A stretch of 64,000 nt of DNA, taken from Halomonas sp. GD1P12 (GTDB taxonomy: Bacteria > Pseudomonadota > Gammaproteobacteria > Pseudomonadales > Halomonadaceae). This document shows positions 16,147-24,409 of this stretch, in pieces. Both the position numbers and the translations under genes were made by a program. The DNA is taken from NCBI RefSeq assembly GCF_025725645.1, contig NZ_CP107007.1, positions 992,001 to 1,056,000 of the forward strand. The letters run 5' to 3'. Position 1 is the first letter of the stretch; every line of letters starts with the position of its first letter. The notes under the pieces are model-generated. The model was not told the origin of the DNA and did not search any database. It saw only the letters and a program-made list of their open reading frames with translations.

Positions 16147-16869
16147 TCACGGCTCAAGGCGGCGCCGGTAAAGCCATCCCACGTCGACCCCAAAGGAGTA
16201 GAGCGAGGCGATGAGCGCGCTCAGTGCCAGAAGCGTTGCGCCGGTATGACTCGTGAGCGGCGTGAGTGCCAGAAGCAGCGCCACGACCTGCCAGACGCAC
16301 ACCGTCTTGCGGCGAAAGCTTTCAAACAGTGGCGCGCTCAGCCACTCAAGGCGCCAGCTTGCCAGCACGAAGGCGTAGCGCATGCCGCCGATCATCAACA
16401 CCCACGCACCGAGGGATTCGAGCTTCAACAGCGCAACGCACAACAGCAGGATCATCAGCGCGTCGAGCTCCATGTCAAAGCGCGCGCCGAAGCGGGAGTG
16501 GCTGTTGGTCTTGCGCGCCACGAAACCGTCGACGCCGTCGAGCGCCAGCGACACGAGCGCCACGGCGAGCCACAGCCAGATCGCCTCGATAAAGGCGCGC
16601 TCGGCCAGCGCCCCGGCCACGATAGCGACCAGGATGGCGCGGGCCAGCGTCACCCGGTTCGCCCAGCCAAGCGGTCCGCGGTCCCAGTAGCAAAGCGTCA
16701 GCAGGGCGATGACGCCGTAAAGTGCCGCCGTCACCGCCCAGGTGGCGGTCGAGACGAGCAGTGACGAAAGGATCGTGCCTGCCGCGATCAAAGGCCCCGC
16801 GCCCAGCGCCAGTTCGAAAAGGGTAAAAAGGCGCGGGCGCGTTCTGGCAACAGGGAACACAAAGGGCAT
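16147..16869 (-). CDS. CDP-alcohol phosphatidyltransferase family protein
   Basis: A 240-residue integral membrane enzyme. The full family motif is intact: Asp111, Asp114-Gly115, Ala118-Arg119, Gly128, Asp132, Asp136. The family joins an alcohol to a CDP-activated lipid or similar donor with loss of CMP. It is longer at the N-terminus than PgsA/PssA and is not clearly either. It is divergent from the MDR dehydrogenase gene 257 bases away and may belong functionally to that cluster, for instance attaching a polar head group (inference). Confidence 0.8.
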   Translation of the reverse strand: MPFVFPVARTRPRLFTLFELALGAGPLIAAGTILSSLLVSTATWAVTAALYGVIALLTLCYWDRGPLGWANRVTLARAILVAIVAGALAERAFIEAIWLWLAVALVSLALDGVDGFVARKTNSHSRFGARFDMELDALMILLLCVALLKLESLGAWVLMIGGMRYAFVLASWRLEWLSAPLFESFRRKTVCVWQVVALLLALTPLTSHTGATLLALSALIASLYSFGVDVGWLYRRRLEP

Positions 16870-17126
16870 GGCGACTCACAAAGCGGCGCTCGACCGCGCG
16901 ATCGTTATAGGGATTCTTCTGCGTTCGAGGTGTTAGGGTTACCGAGCCCGTGCCCCGAAGCGAACATGGATGAAGGCGGCATTTTGACCGCGGTGGGTGC
17001 TTCGGCTTCCAGGCTACCGCCACCGAAGGCAAATGAAAAGCACCGATGGCATTGAAAAGTGGCGAAAACCTGGCAATGCTTGAATGATGAACGATAAGAA
17101 CGGATTAATCACAGGGAATTGTTTTT

Positions 17127-18116
17127 ATGCCGCTGACGGAAACCGCCAGTGCTCTTTGGATCACACGCCCTCACACGGCCGAGATCCGACCTGAAACGCT
17201 CGAGGCGCCGCTGGATGACCAGGTTCTGGTACGCGCGCTTTATAGCGGCGTCAGCCGGGGAACGGAGTCGCTGGTGTTCAACGCCCGGGTGCCGCCCAGC
17301 GAGTACGCCCGCATGCGCGCGCCTTTTCAGGCCGGCGACTTCCCGACACCGGTGAAGTACGGCTACTGCAGCATCGGCGTGGTCGAGAAGGGGCCGGAGA
17401 CGCTGCGCGATAAAACCGTTTTCTGCCTCTACCCGCATCAAACCCGCTACGTCGTACCGGCAAGCGCCGTCGTACCGCTGCCGGAAGGACTCCCCGCTCA
17501 GCGCGCGGTGCTCACCGCCAACATGGAAACCGCCATCAACGGCGTGTGGGATGCAAGCGTGCAGCCCGGCGAAAGGCTCTGCGTCGTGGGTGCCGGCGTC
17601 GTCGGCGCGCTGGTGGCCTATCTGTGCGCCCAGATCCCCGGCACCCGCGTGCATCTCATCGACATCAACCCCGAACGCCAGGCGCTGGCAGCCGCGCTGG
17701 GCGTCGAGTTCTGCACCCCGGACAACGCCCCGACCGACCAGGACGGCGTGATTCACGCCAGCGGCCACGGTGAAGGGCTACGCCTGGGCCTGTCGCTTCT
17801 GGGCAGCGAAGGGCGCCTGATCGAGATGAGCTGGTTTGGCGAAGGCGACACCGCGCTTGCCCTTGGCGGCGCCTTCCACTCACAGCGACTCTCCATCAAG
17901 GCAAGCCAGGTCGGCCAGCTGCCCGCCGCGCTCAAGCCGCGCTGGGATTACCGCCGGCGCCTGATGCTTGCGCTCGAGCTTTTAAAGGATGAACGGCTCG
18001 ATCACCTGATCAGCGGCGAGTGCACGTTCGACGAGTTTCCCCAGGCGGCGCCTTCGCTGTTCGGCCCTCGAAGCCAGGCGCTTTGCCACCGCATTACCTA
18101 TCCCGTGACCGGCTGA
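17127..18116 (+). CDS. zinc-free MDR-family dehydrogenase, BchC-like
   Basis: A 329-residue medium-chain dehydrogenase/reductase. The cofactor fold is clear (VVGAGVVGALVAYLCAQ near residue 155, then HLIDINPERQALA). At the N-terminal position where zinc alcohol dehydrogenases carry the catalytic Cys, this protein reads YSGVSRGTESLVF with no Cys, so it is probably non-zinc, as in 2-desacetyl-hydroxyethyl-bacteriochlorophyllide dehydrogenase-like members. It is the first gene of the plus-strand cluster and is followed after 55 bases by the PTPS homologue. Substrate unknown. Confidence 0.75.
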   Translation: MPLTETASALWITRPHTAEIRPETLEAPLDDQVLVRALYSGVSRGTESLVFNARVPPSEYARMRAPFQAGDFPTPVKYGYCSIGVVEKGPETLRDKTVFCLYPHQTRYVVPASAVVPLPEGLPAQRAVLTANMETAINGVWDASVQPGERLCVVGAGVVGALVAYLCAQIPGTRVHLIDINPERQALAAALGVEFCTPDNAPTDQDGVIHASGHGEGLRLGLSLLGSEGRLIEMSWFGEGDTALALGGAFHSQRLSIKASQVGQLPAALKPRWDYRRRLMLALELLKDERLDHLISGECTFDEFPQAAPSLFGPRSQALCHRITYPVTG

Positions 18117-18171
18117 TTACAGCGCTGCTCACGCTTATTCATGTCTTGCGACATCAAAAAAGGATGTTCCC

Positions 18172-18570
18172 ATGTACCGTCTCTGCGTTCGCGACCACTT
18201 CATGATCGCCCACAGCTTCAACGGCGAAATCTTCGGCCCGGCCCAGCGCACCCACGGCGCCACTTACGTGGTCGATGTAGTTTTCCAGCGCCCGGAGCTC
18301 GATACGGACGGTCTGGTGATCGACATAGGCCTTGCCAGCGACACGCTCAAGGAGGTGCTGGCGGGCTACAACTTCCAAAACCTGGACGAGGTGCCCGAGT
18401 TCAAGGGCAAGAACACCACCACCGAATTCATGGCTGGCGTGATTTTCAATGCGCTGGCCAAGGGGATCAAGGAGGGGAGGATGGGCACCACCGCCCAGGG
18501 CATTACCCACATGGAAGTGAAACTTCACGAGTCCCACGTGGCGTGGGCAAGTTACGAAGGCGCATTATGA
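18172..18570 (+). CDS. 6-pyruvoyltetrahydropterin synthase/QueD homologue with altered active site
   Basis: A 132-residue tunnelling-fold protein of the PTPS/QueD family (FMIAHSF at the start, LHESHVAWASYEG near the end, with the pterin-anchoring Glu kept). Only two of the three zinc histidines are present (His14, His28); the third is Ala30, and the catalytic Cys is Ala24 (…AQRTHGATY instead of CxxxHGH). The Asp-His of the triad is replaced around YNFQN. Normal PTPS or QueD chemistry is therefore unlikely. A GGATG site precedes the ATG, and its stop overlaps the next start (ATGA). Confidence 0.8.
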   Translation: MYRLCVRDHFMIAHSFNGEIFGPAQRTHGATYVVDVVFQRPELDTDGLVIDIGLASDTLKEVLAGYNFQNLDEVPEFKGKNTTTEFMAGVIFNALAKGIKEGRMGTTAQGITHMEVKLHESHVAWASYEGAL

Positions 18571-20528
18571 GCCAAAGCCGCGCTTTGAGCGAAAGCCCCG
18601 CGTCGAGCGAGCGCTTCACACTGATGGTGGCCGGCGCGCTCGACCAGCGCACCGGCGGCTATATGTATGACGCGCGCATGGTCGATGCGCTGCGCGGCCA
18701 GGGTCACTGTGTCGAGGTGGTCGAGCTCGGCGGTCAGTTTCCGCTGGCCTGCGACCGGGCCGCGGGAGAGTTGGGCGAGGCGCTGGCCAAGCTCGACGAT
18801 GGCGAGCGCGTCATCATCGACGGGCTGGTCATGGGGAGCCTGCCGGACATCGTCGCCACCCACGGTGCGCGCCTGGATATCACCGCACTTCTGCACCACC
18901 CGCTGGGTGACGAGCAGGGTCTGGAGGAGGAAACCCAAGCGCGGCTGCACACGAGCGAGCTCGAGGGGCTTCAAAGCGTGACCCGCATCGTCGTCACCAG
19001 CCGCTTCACCGCGCGTCGATTGGATGAGCTTGCCAGGCAGTACCAGCTGCCCCTGAGCGCACCCATAGCGGTCGTCGAGCCCGGCGTCGAGCCGGCCCCC
19101 ATCAGCCAGGCGCCGTTGAATGACGAGCCGATTCGGCTTTTGTGCGTGGCCACGCTCACCCCGCGCAAGGGCCAGGACGTGCTGATCGAGGCGCTGGCCG
19201 GGCTAAAGGCGCGCCACTTTCAGTGCGACCTTTACGGCGCCCCGCGCGACGAAGCCTTTGCCGCCGAGGTCGCAGCACTCATCGAGCGCCACGACCTCTC
19301 GATGGTCACGCTTCACGGCGAGTGCGAAGCCGACACGCTGGAAGCCGCTTACCGCGGCGCTCACGCGCTGGTGCTGCCTTCCTGGTACGAAGGCTACGGC
19401 ATGGTGGTGACCGAGGCGCTGGCCCATGGTCTGCCGGTGATCACCACCACCGGCGGGGCACTGGCGGATACGCTGCCTGAAAACGCCGGCCTCGGCGTGC
19501 CCCCCGGCGACAGCCAGGCGCTTGGTGAGGCACTCGAGCGCTTTCTGAGCGACACTTCTCTGCGCGCCCGCCTTTATGAAGGAGCGCGTGAGGCGCGCGA
19601 GGCGCTCGGTGACTGGCAAGCCGCTGGCGCCGCGTTCACCCGGGCACTGAAGCGTCCGGCGCACTTCTCGACAGGCAGCCGCTTCGCCGCCGATTGGCTG
19701 ACGCTTAGAGAACGCGTCGACATTGGGGCGCGAAGCCGCGAGCTTGCGCAAAAGGCCGGCGAGTGGCTTGCCCGCGAGCCCGGTGAGGCGGTCATTGCCG
19801 ATCTTGGCTGTGGGCGCGGCAGCAACCTGCAGTTTCTCGCGCCGCTGTTCCAGGGCGCACACACCTGGCAGCTGTTCGATCACGACGAGCAGCTTCTTGA
19901 TGAAGCGAAAGCCCGGGCTGAGGCGCTTACGAGCGCAAGCCATGAGCCGGTATCCGTCGAGGTTCACTGCGCGTCGATTGCGGACCTGGACCACCCGGCG
20001 CTGGCATCCGTTCGGCTCGTCAGCGCCTCGGCGCTTTTGGATCTGGTTTCACAGGCGTGGATCGAGTCGCTGGCCGACCGGTGTGCCGACAAGCGTCAGG
20101 CGGTGTTGATCGCGCTGAGCGTCACCGGGCAGTGGTGCTTTCTCGATGAGCGCGGTGAGGCGCTCGAAGACGGTGACGATCGGTGGGCGCGCTCACTGTT
20201 CAACGCCCACCAGGCTCGCGACAAGGGGCTTGGCAGTGCGCTCGGCGGCGCGGCGCAAACGGCGCTTGCCCAAGCGCTTGACGCCCGCGGCTATCGCGTC
20301 GAGCAGGCGGATACGCCCTGGCGGCTGGAGGCCGGCGACCTCGAACGGCGGCCGTTGGCGTGCTCGCTCATCGAAGGCTTTGCCGAGGCGATGACCGAGC
20401 AGGCACCGATGGAGGCAAGCCGCATCGCTCAGTGGCGCGATGCGCGCCTGAAAGGCGTTCGCGCAGGCGTGCTCGGGGTCTGGGTCGGCCATCAGGATCT
20501 GCTCGCCCTGCCCGCGGACAAGGCGTAG
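18567..20528 (+). CDS. GT4 glycosyltransferase fused to a SAM-dependent methyltransferase
   Basis: A 653-residue fusion. Residues about 15-365 form a GT-B family-4 glycosyltransferase: nucleotide-sugar loop LCVATLTPRKGQDVLIEAL near 190 and the donor-binding motif SWYEGYGMVVTEALAHGLPV near 270. From about 370 a class I methyltransferase follows, with motif I VIADLGCGRGSNLQFL near 407 and the acidic FDHDEQLLDEA 25 residues later. The ATG at 18567 overlaps the PTPS stop; the longer upstream frame is excluded. The two activities suggest sugar transfer followed by methylation of one small molecule or lipid. It ends 3 bases before the flippase gene. Confidence 0.82.
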   Translation: MSQSRALSESPASSERFTLMVAGALDQRTGGYMYDARMVDALRGQGHCVEVVELGGQFPLACDRAAGELGEALAKLDDGERVIIDGLVMGSLPDIVATHGARLDITALLHHPLGDEQGLEEETQARLHTSELEGLQSVTRIVVTSRFTARRLDELARQYQLPLSAPIAVVEPGVEPAPISQAPLNDEPIRLLCVATLTPRKGQDVLIEALAGLKARHFQCDLYGAPRDEAFAAEVAALIERHDLSMVTLHGECEADTLEAAYRGAHALVLPSWYEGYGMVVTEALAHGLPVITTTGGALADTLPENAGLGVPPGDSQALGEALERFLSDTSLRARLYEGAREAREALGDWQAAGAAFTRALKRPAHFSTGSRFAADWLTLRERVDIGARSRELAQKAGEWLAREPGEAVIADLGCGRGSNLQFLAPLFQGAHTWQLFDHDEQLLDEAKARAEALTSASHEPVSVEVHCASIADLDHPALASVRLVSASALLDLVSQAWIESLADRCADKRQAVLIALSVTGQWCFLDERGEALEDGDDRWARSLFNAHQARDKGLGSALGGAAQTALAQALDARGYRVEQADTPWRLEAGDLERRPLACSLIEGFAEAMTEQAPMEASRIAQWRDARLKGVRAGVLGVWVGHQDLLALPADKA

Positions 20529-20531
20529 CCG

Positions 20532-22442
20532 GTGCGCGCGCTCGTTTGGCTTAAAACTACCTGGGTGCAGCGGGCCTTGATGAGTCTTGCGCTGCTGGGG
20601 GCGGTGACGCTTTGGGTGAATCCTGGCGACATCGTGCGTGAAGTCACGCGCTTTTCACCGGGTTGGGCGGCGCTGGCGCTGCTCATCAGCGTAGCCCAGG
20701 TAATGCTGAGCGCCTGGCGCTGGCGGCTTACTGCCACATGCCTGGAGGTGCCGCTTCGCTACCGCTACGCGCTCGCCGAGTACTATCTGGCGCTGCTGGT
20801 CAATCAATTGCTGCCCGGCGGCGTGCTGGGCGATGCCGGCCGCGCCCATCGCCACGCCACGCAGTCCGCCAGCCGGGCAAGCGCCTGGCGAGCGGTGGTG
20901 CTCGAGCGCGCCTCGGGCCAGGCGGCGGTGGTGCTTTTAATGGTGCTTTCGCTTTGCGCGTCGCCGCTTTGGCACCGCTCGCTGGGGATCACCGGCATCG
21001 TCACGCTGCTGGGGGGGCTTGCGCTTTTCGGGGCGGGCCTGTTGGCGCTGGGGGTTGGGCTGGCCCGCACCGGGGCGCTGCCGGCCTGGTGCAGCGCGTT
21101 TGGGCGCGATCTGCGCCGAAGCCTTTTGAGACGCCGCGTTTGGTACTGGCAGTTATCCTCATCCCTTGCCATTGTTATTAGCTACGGCCTGGTCATGGTG
21201 TGTGCGGCCCGCGCCATCGGCATCGAGCAAAGCGCCTTGAGCATTCTGGCGCTGGCGCCGGTGCTGCTGCTGGCGATGCTGATTCCGCTGTCGATCGCCG
21301 GGTGGGGGCTGCGCGAAGGCGCGGCGGCCACGATCTGGATGTTCGTTGGGCTGCCGTCTTCTCAGGGCGTAGCCATTTCGCTTGCTTACGGAGTACTGGT
21401 GATGCTTTCAAGCCTGCCGGGCATCTGGGTGGCTCTTGGCCGCCGTGGCAAAGCGACGCCGTCAAACGGCGGCGGCGTTCAGGCAGACATCGAACAGCGT
21501 ATCGTCACCGCAGCGAAAGGTGCGCATCCGGGGACGCAGCGCGCTCTCCAGCGTATCGATCGGCGTCATTTGGAGTCCCGGCCGGCCGGAGCCGATCAAA
21601 AGCGGCGCTACCATCAGATGCAGCGCGTCGATCATACCGGCCTCGATGAATTTCGAAATCGTGATGCCGCCGCCTTCGATCAGAAGTCGCCGGTAGCCGC
21701 GCTCGTGAAGCAGCGCGACCACGTCAGCGGGGTCGAACTGACCGGCGTCATCGAGCGCCAGTACGCAGTGTGTGGCACGACTTTCCAGGGTGTCGACCCC
21801 GGGGCCGGTCACGTGCAGCGTGGGAGGCTCGTTACTTTGCAACACGCCGAGCGTGGCGCGCGCCCGCCCGCGCGGGTCGAGCACCACGCGCACCGGGTGG
21901 CGGCCCTCGACGTGGCGCACGGTGAGCTGAGGATCGTCCGCCATCGCGGTGCCCACGCCCACCACCACCGCGTCCGCCAACGCCCTGAGCCGGTGCAGGT
22001 GCACCAGGCTCTCGAAGCCGTTGATGTAATGCGAGTGGCCACTTTCGGTGGCGATACGCCCGTCGAGGCTCTGACCCAGCTGTGCCAGCGTCCAGCGCTC
22101 GCGCACCGCCAGCGGTGCCAGACACTCCAGCATCGAGCGCGCCTCGATGGTCAGGCTTCTGGCGTCATCGCACTGCCAATAGCCTTCGTCATCGACACGA
22201 AGCGAGCCGTCCAGAACGCCGGCGCGCCGGTCGAGCAACCACCGCCAGGCGGTTTCACGCTCGATCAAAGCGCCCTCAAAGCCAGAACCCGTACCGTCAG
22301 AACCTACAACACCGTTGGAGTGGGGCATGACGCCTCCATGAAGAGAACAACGTGGAATCATGCCAGGGGCATACGCCCAGCGCAAGCAGCGACCCTTGCC
22401 CGCTCGACCAGGCAACCAGGAGGCCTACATGTATCACATTGA
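20532..22442 (+). CDS. UPF0104/LPG-synthase-TM-like flippase; stop codon lost
   Basis: The frame starts with GTG 3 bases after the fusion gene. The first 310 residues (to about 21465) are a complete, roughly eight-helix lysylphosphatidylglycerol-synthase TM-like protein, with the family features NQLLPGGVLGDAGRAHRH, an ERASGQAAV segment and GWGLREGAAATI. Such proteins move or handle lipid-linked molecules. The frame then stays open for another 325 codons, fully antisense to the ribD-like gene, to a TGA at 22440. That tail is Arg/His/Gln-rich and without helices, as expected of shadow sequence. The natural stop seems to have been lost near 21465. The functional part is the N-terminal half; the end is uncertain. 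Confidence 0.6.
   Translation: MRALVWLKTTWVQRALMSLALLGAVTLWVNPGDIVREVTRFSPGWAALALLISVAQVMLSAWRWRLTATCLEVPLRYRYALAEYYLALLVNQLLPGGVLGDAGRAHRHATQSASRASAWRAVVLERASGQAAVVLLMVLSLCASPLWHRSLGITGIVTLLGGLALFGAGLLALGVGLARTGALPAWCSAFGRDLRRSLLRRRVWYWQLSSSLAIVISYGLVMVCAARAIGIEQSALSILALAPVLLLAMLIPLSIAGWGLREGAAATIWMFVGLPSSQGVAISLAYGVLVMLSSLPGIWVALGRRGKATPSNGGGVQADIEQRIVTAAKGAHPGTQRALQRIDRRHLESRPAGADQKRRYHQMQRVDHTGLDEFRNRDAAAFDQKSPVAALVKQRDHVSGVELTGVIERQYAVCGTTFQGVDPGAGHVQRGRLVTLQHAERGARPPARVEHHAHRVAALDVAHGELRIVRHRGAHAHHHRVRQRPEPVQVHQALEAVDVMRVATFGGDTPVEALTQLCQRPALAHRQRCQTLQHRARLDGQASGVIALPIAFVIDTKRAVQNAGAPVEQPPPGGFTLDQSALKARTRTVRTYNTVGVGHDASMKRTTWNHARGIRPAQAATLARSTRQPGGLHVSH
21462..22328 (-). CDS. RibD C-terminal reductase-domain protein (no deaminase domain)
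   Basis: A 288-residue protein. After a divergent N-terminal 100 residues it carries the RibD/DHFR-like reductase core: TLAQLGQSLDGRIAT, DAVVVGVGTAMADDPQLTVR, LLIEGGG and MVAPLLIGSGRPGL. In riboflavin synthesis this domain reduces the ribosyl side chain of a pyrimidine. The zinc deaminase half of bifunctional RibD is absent. The ATG at 22328 has GGAGG nearby and replaces a 29-codon longer frame. It is divergent from the RibBA-like gene with 100 bases between and convergent to the flippase gene, whose frame runs antisense through it. Confidence 0.82.
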   Translation of the reverse strand: MPHSNGVVGSDGTGSGFEGALIERETAWRWLLDRRAGVLDGSLRVDDEGYWQCDDARSLTIEARSMLECLAPLAVRERWTLAQLGQSLDGRIATESGHSHYINGFESLVHLHRLRALADAVVVGVGTAMADDPQLTVRHVEGRHPVRVVLDPRGRARATLGVLQSNEPPTLHVTGPGVDTLESRATHCVLALDDAGQFDPADVVALLHERGYRRLLIEGGGITISKFIEAGMIDALHLMVAPLLIGSGRPGLQMTPIDTLESALRPRMRTFRCGDDTLFDVCLNAAAV

Positions 22443-23535
22443 ACGCGCTATTTTCGACATTCGCCGCGGGCTTCCCGTCATTTTGAAAACCGGCGATCAT
22501 CGCCTGCTGGTGCAGGCCCTGGAAGGCAGCGACTCGGTCGATACGCTGGCGAGTCTGTCCGGCTCACGGCCCTCGATGGTTTTGACGCGCCACCGGCTCG
22601 AGGCCATGGGCATGTCGCTCAAGGCCGAGGCGGCGAGCCTGCCGCTTCACGAGCAGATCAGCGAAAGCGACCTGCACCGGCTGGCCGTGGCCAAGAGTGA
22701 AGCGAGTTCCTCGTCGACGCTGCTCACCGGGCTCAAGCCCGCCGGCAGCGGTGAACGCGCCGCGTTGACGCTGATGCGCCGGGCACTGCTCATTCCCGCC
22801 GCGCTCTGCGCCGAGATTAGCGATGCCCAGGCACCCGCGATCGACCAAAAGCTTGCGAAGGCGGAGCTTCTGGAGATCGACGCCGACGAGGCTGCCAGGT
22901 GCCTGGCCGGGGCGCCGGGGATGCTCAAGCGGGTCAGCGAAGCGCGTATTCCGCTTGAGGAGGCGGTCGAGAGCCGCTTCGTACTGTTTCGCGAGCCGGA
23001 CGGGCTGCGCGAGCACGTGGCGGTAGTGATCGGCGAACCCGAACGTATGGAAGGCCCGGTGCCGCTTCGCATGCACTCGGCCTGTCTGACCGGTGACCTG
23101 TTCGCCAGCCTGCGCTGCGACTGCGGCGAGCAGCTGAGAAACGCGGTGGCGGACATTCAGGCGATGGGCGGCGGAGTGCTCCTGTATCTGGCCCAGGAGG
23201 GGCGGGGAATCGGCCTGGCCAACAAGCTTCGCGCGTATACCCTGCAGGATGGCGGACTCGATACCGTCGATGCCGACCAGGTGCTCGGCTTTGGCGACGA
23301 CGAGCGCCAGTACGCGGTGGCGGTGGATATGCTGCGAGCACTGGCGATCGACAAGGTGCAGCTACTGACCAACAACCCACTCAAGATGCAGGCCCTCGAA
23401 GCCGGCGGCGTCGAAGTCGCCTCGCGTCAGGCGCTTTACGGCAGCGTCACGGATCAAAACCACCGCTACCTGAGCGCCAAGGCCAACCGCGCCGGCCACC
23501 TGCTCGACGAAGTGCTGGAGAGCCGCGGCCACTGA
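22429..23535 (+). CDS. GTP cyclohydrolase II with degenerate DHBP-synthase half
   Basis: A 368-residue RibBA-like protein. Residues from about 185 form a complete RibA: zinc ligands Cys219, Cys230, Cys232, the acidic/GTP-binding LAQEGRGIGL, and RALAIDKVQLLTNNPLK. The N-terminal 170 residues follow the RibB fold (IERAIFDIRRGLPVIL... GLKPAGSG) but lack the acidic DDEDRENEGD-type loop and the GGHTEA signature, so this half is probably inactive. The enzyme would open GTP to the formylated or deformylated pyrimidine. AGGAGG precedes the ATG at 22429. Genomes normally carry another RibBA for vitamin synthesis, so this may be a specialised copy. Confidence 0.82.
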   Translation: MYHIERAIFDIRRGLPVILKTGDHRLLVQALEGSDSVDTLASLSGSRPSMVLTRHRLEAMGMSLKAEAASLPLHEQISESDLHRLAVAKSEASSSSTLLTGLKPAGSGERAALTLMRRALLIPAALCAEISDAQAPAIDQKLAKAELLEIDADEAARCLAGAPGMLKRVSEARIPLEEAVESRFVLFREPDGLREHVAVVIGEPERMEGPVPLRMHSACLTGDLFASLRCDCGEQLRNAVADIQAMGGGVLLYLAQEGRGIGLANKLRAYTLQDGGLDTVDADQVLGFGDDERQYAVAVDMLRALAIDKVQLLTNNPLKMQALEAGGVEVASRQALYGSVTDQNHRYLSAKANRAGHLLDEVLESRGH

Positions 23536-23547
23536 GCGATCAGTCGT

Positions 23548-23566
23548 GCGAGCGCTCGGCGCTCGC
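23548..23566. terminator. hairpin between convergent RibBA-like and creatininase genes
   Basis: GCGAGCGC and GCGCTCGC form an 8-bp stem with a 3-base loop in the 58-base gap between two convergent genes. No T-run follows on either strand, so it may be a weak or Rho-assisted terminator. Confidence 0.4.
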
Positions 23567-23593
23567 GCTGTCTTTCAGGTGGGTGAGAAAGAT

Positions 23594-24391
23594 TTAGTCA
23601 GTGGGCGTGCCCTGAGTCGGCACGAAAGGGGGCAGCGCCGCGGTTTCCTCGATCACCCGGGCAAGCTTTTTACCGTAGTGCTCGACCAGCCGCTTGCCAA
23701 GCGCGGCCTCGGCATTTGAGGCGTTACCTGCCACGCCCTGGGCGCTCAAATCCTCGCCAAGCCAGGCAAACGCTGCCGCGCCTTCGGGGGCGACCAGGTG
23801 ATCCGGGCTTTGCGGGCGCGCAGGCGCCGCGGGCCGGTAGCCCTGCAGGTCGACCAGCGTTGGGGCCAGGTACAGCATCATGGCCGTTTCCAGCAGCCCG
23901 CCGTGCAGCCCATAGCGCAGCTCCTCGGCGTCGATGGCGCCGTCGAGCGGCGGCAGGCGGGTGTAGGTCGCTTTTACCACGCGCAGGTCGAAGCGCTTTC
24001 TAAGCGTGAGCGCGGCCAGGTCCATGACCGCCTTGTTACCGCCGTGGCTATTGATCCATACCATCTTCTTGAACCCCGCCCGCCACACGCTTTCACCCAG
24101 CGCCTCGAGCGTGGCGATGGCAAGCGCTGGCGGAAGACTCAGCGTGCCGGCGAAGTTGGCGTGCTCATCGCTTGCGCCGATGGCAAGCGAGGGTAAACAT
24201 ACCGCGTCGATGGCTGGATTGAGCGCCTCAAGCGCTGCGCGTTGCAGCCCTTCGCCGATGATCAGGTCGGTGGCGAGCGGCAGGTGAGTGCCGTGCTGCT
24301 CGATGGCGCCCAGGGTGAGCACGGCCACCGCATCGTCGGCGGCCACCGCCTTGAGTTGGGGCGCGCTCAGCGCCTGCCAGTGGTAGATCAT
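23594..24391 (-). CDS. creatininase-family amidohydrolase
   Basis: A 265-residue enzyme with all the family's metal ligands: Glu31 and His33 in GAIEQHG, Asp42, His116 in NSHGGN, and Glu168 in HGGLLET. The family includes creatininase, MftE and archaeal ArfB, which deformylates the pyrimidine made from GTP in archaeal riboflavin synthesis. Next to a GTP cyclohydrolase II and a RibD-type reductase, a deformylase-type role on a pyrimidine is attractive but unproven. It is the fourth gene of the minus-strand opgG-opgH-fkbM unit, 18 bases after fkbM. Confidence 0.85.
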   Translation of the reverse strand: MIYHWQALSAPQLKAVAADDAVAVLTLGAIEQHGTHLPLATDLIIGEGLQRAALEALNPAIDAVCLPSLAIGASDEHANFAGTLSLPPALAIATLEALGESVWRAGFKKMVWINSHGGNKAVMDLAALTLRKRFDLRVVKATYTRLPPLDGAIDAEELRYGLHGGLLETAMMLYLAPTLVDLQGYRPAAPARPQSPDHLVAPEGAAAFAWLGEDLSAQGVAGNASNAEAALGKRLVEHYGKKLARVIEETAALPPFVPTQGTPTD

Positions 24392-24409
24392 GAAACTCCT
24401 TTTTCGGTG

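Noticed and set aside
16870..17126. FMN riboswitch before the pterin/flavin-like cluster
   Set aside because: None of the conserved RFN blocks is visible in this gap or in the gap between the RibD-like and RibBA-like genes (22329-22428).
21466..22442. C-terminal 325 residues of the flippase frame as a real domain
   Set aside because: It is antisense to a well-supported RibD-like gene, has shadow-like composition (Arg/His/Gln-rich) and no helices.
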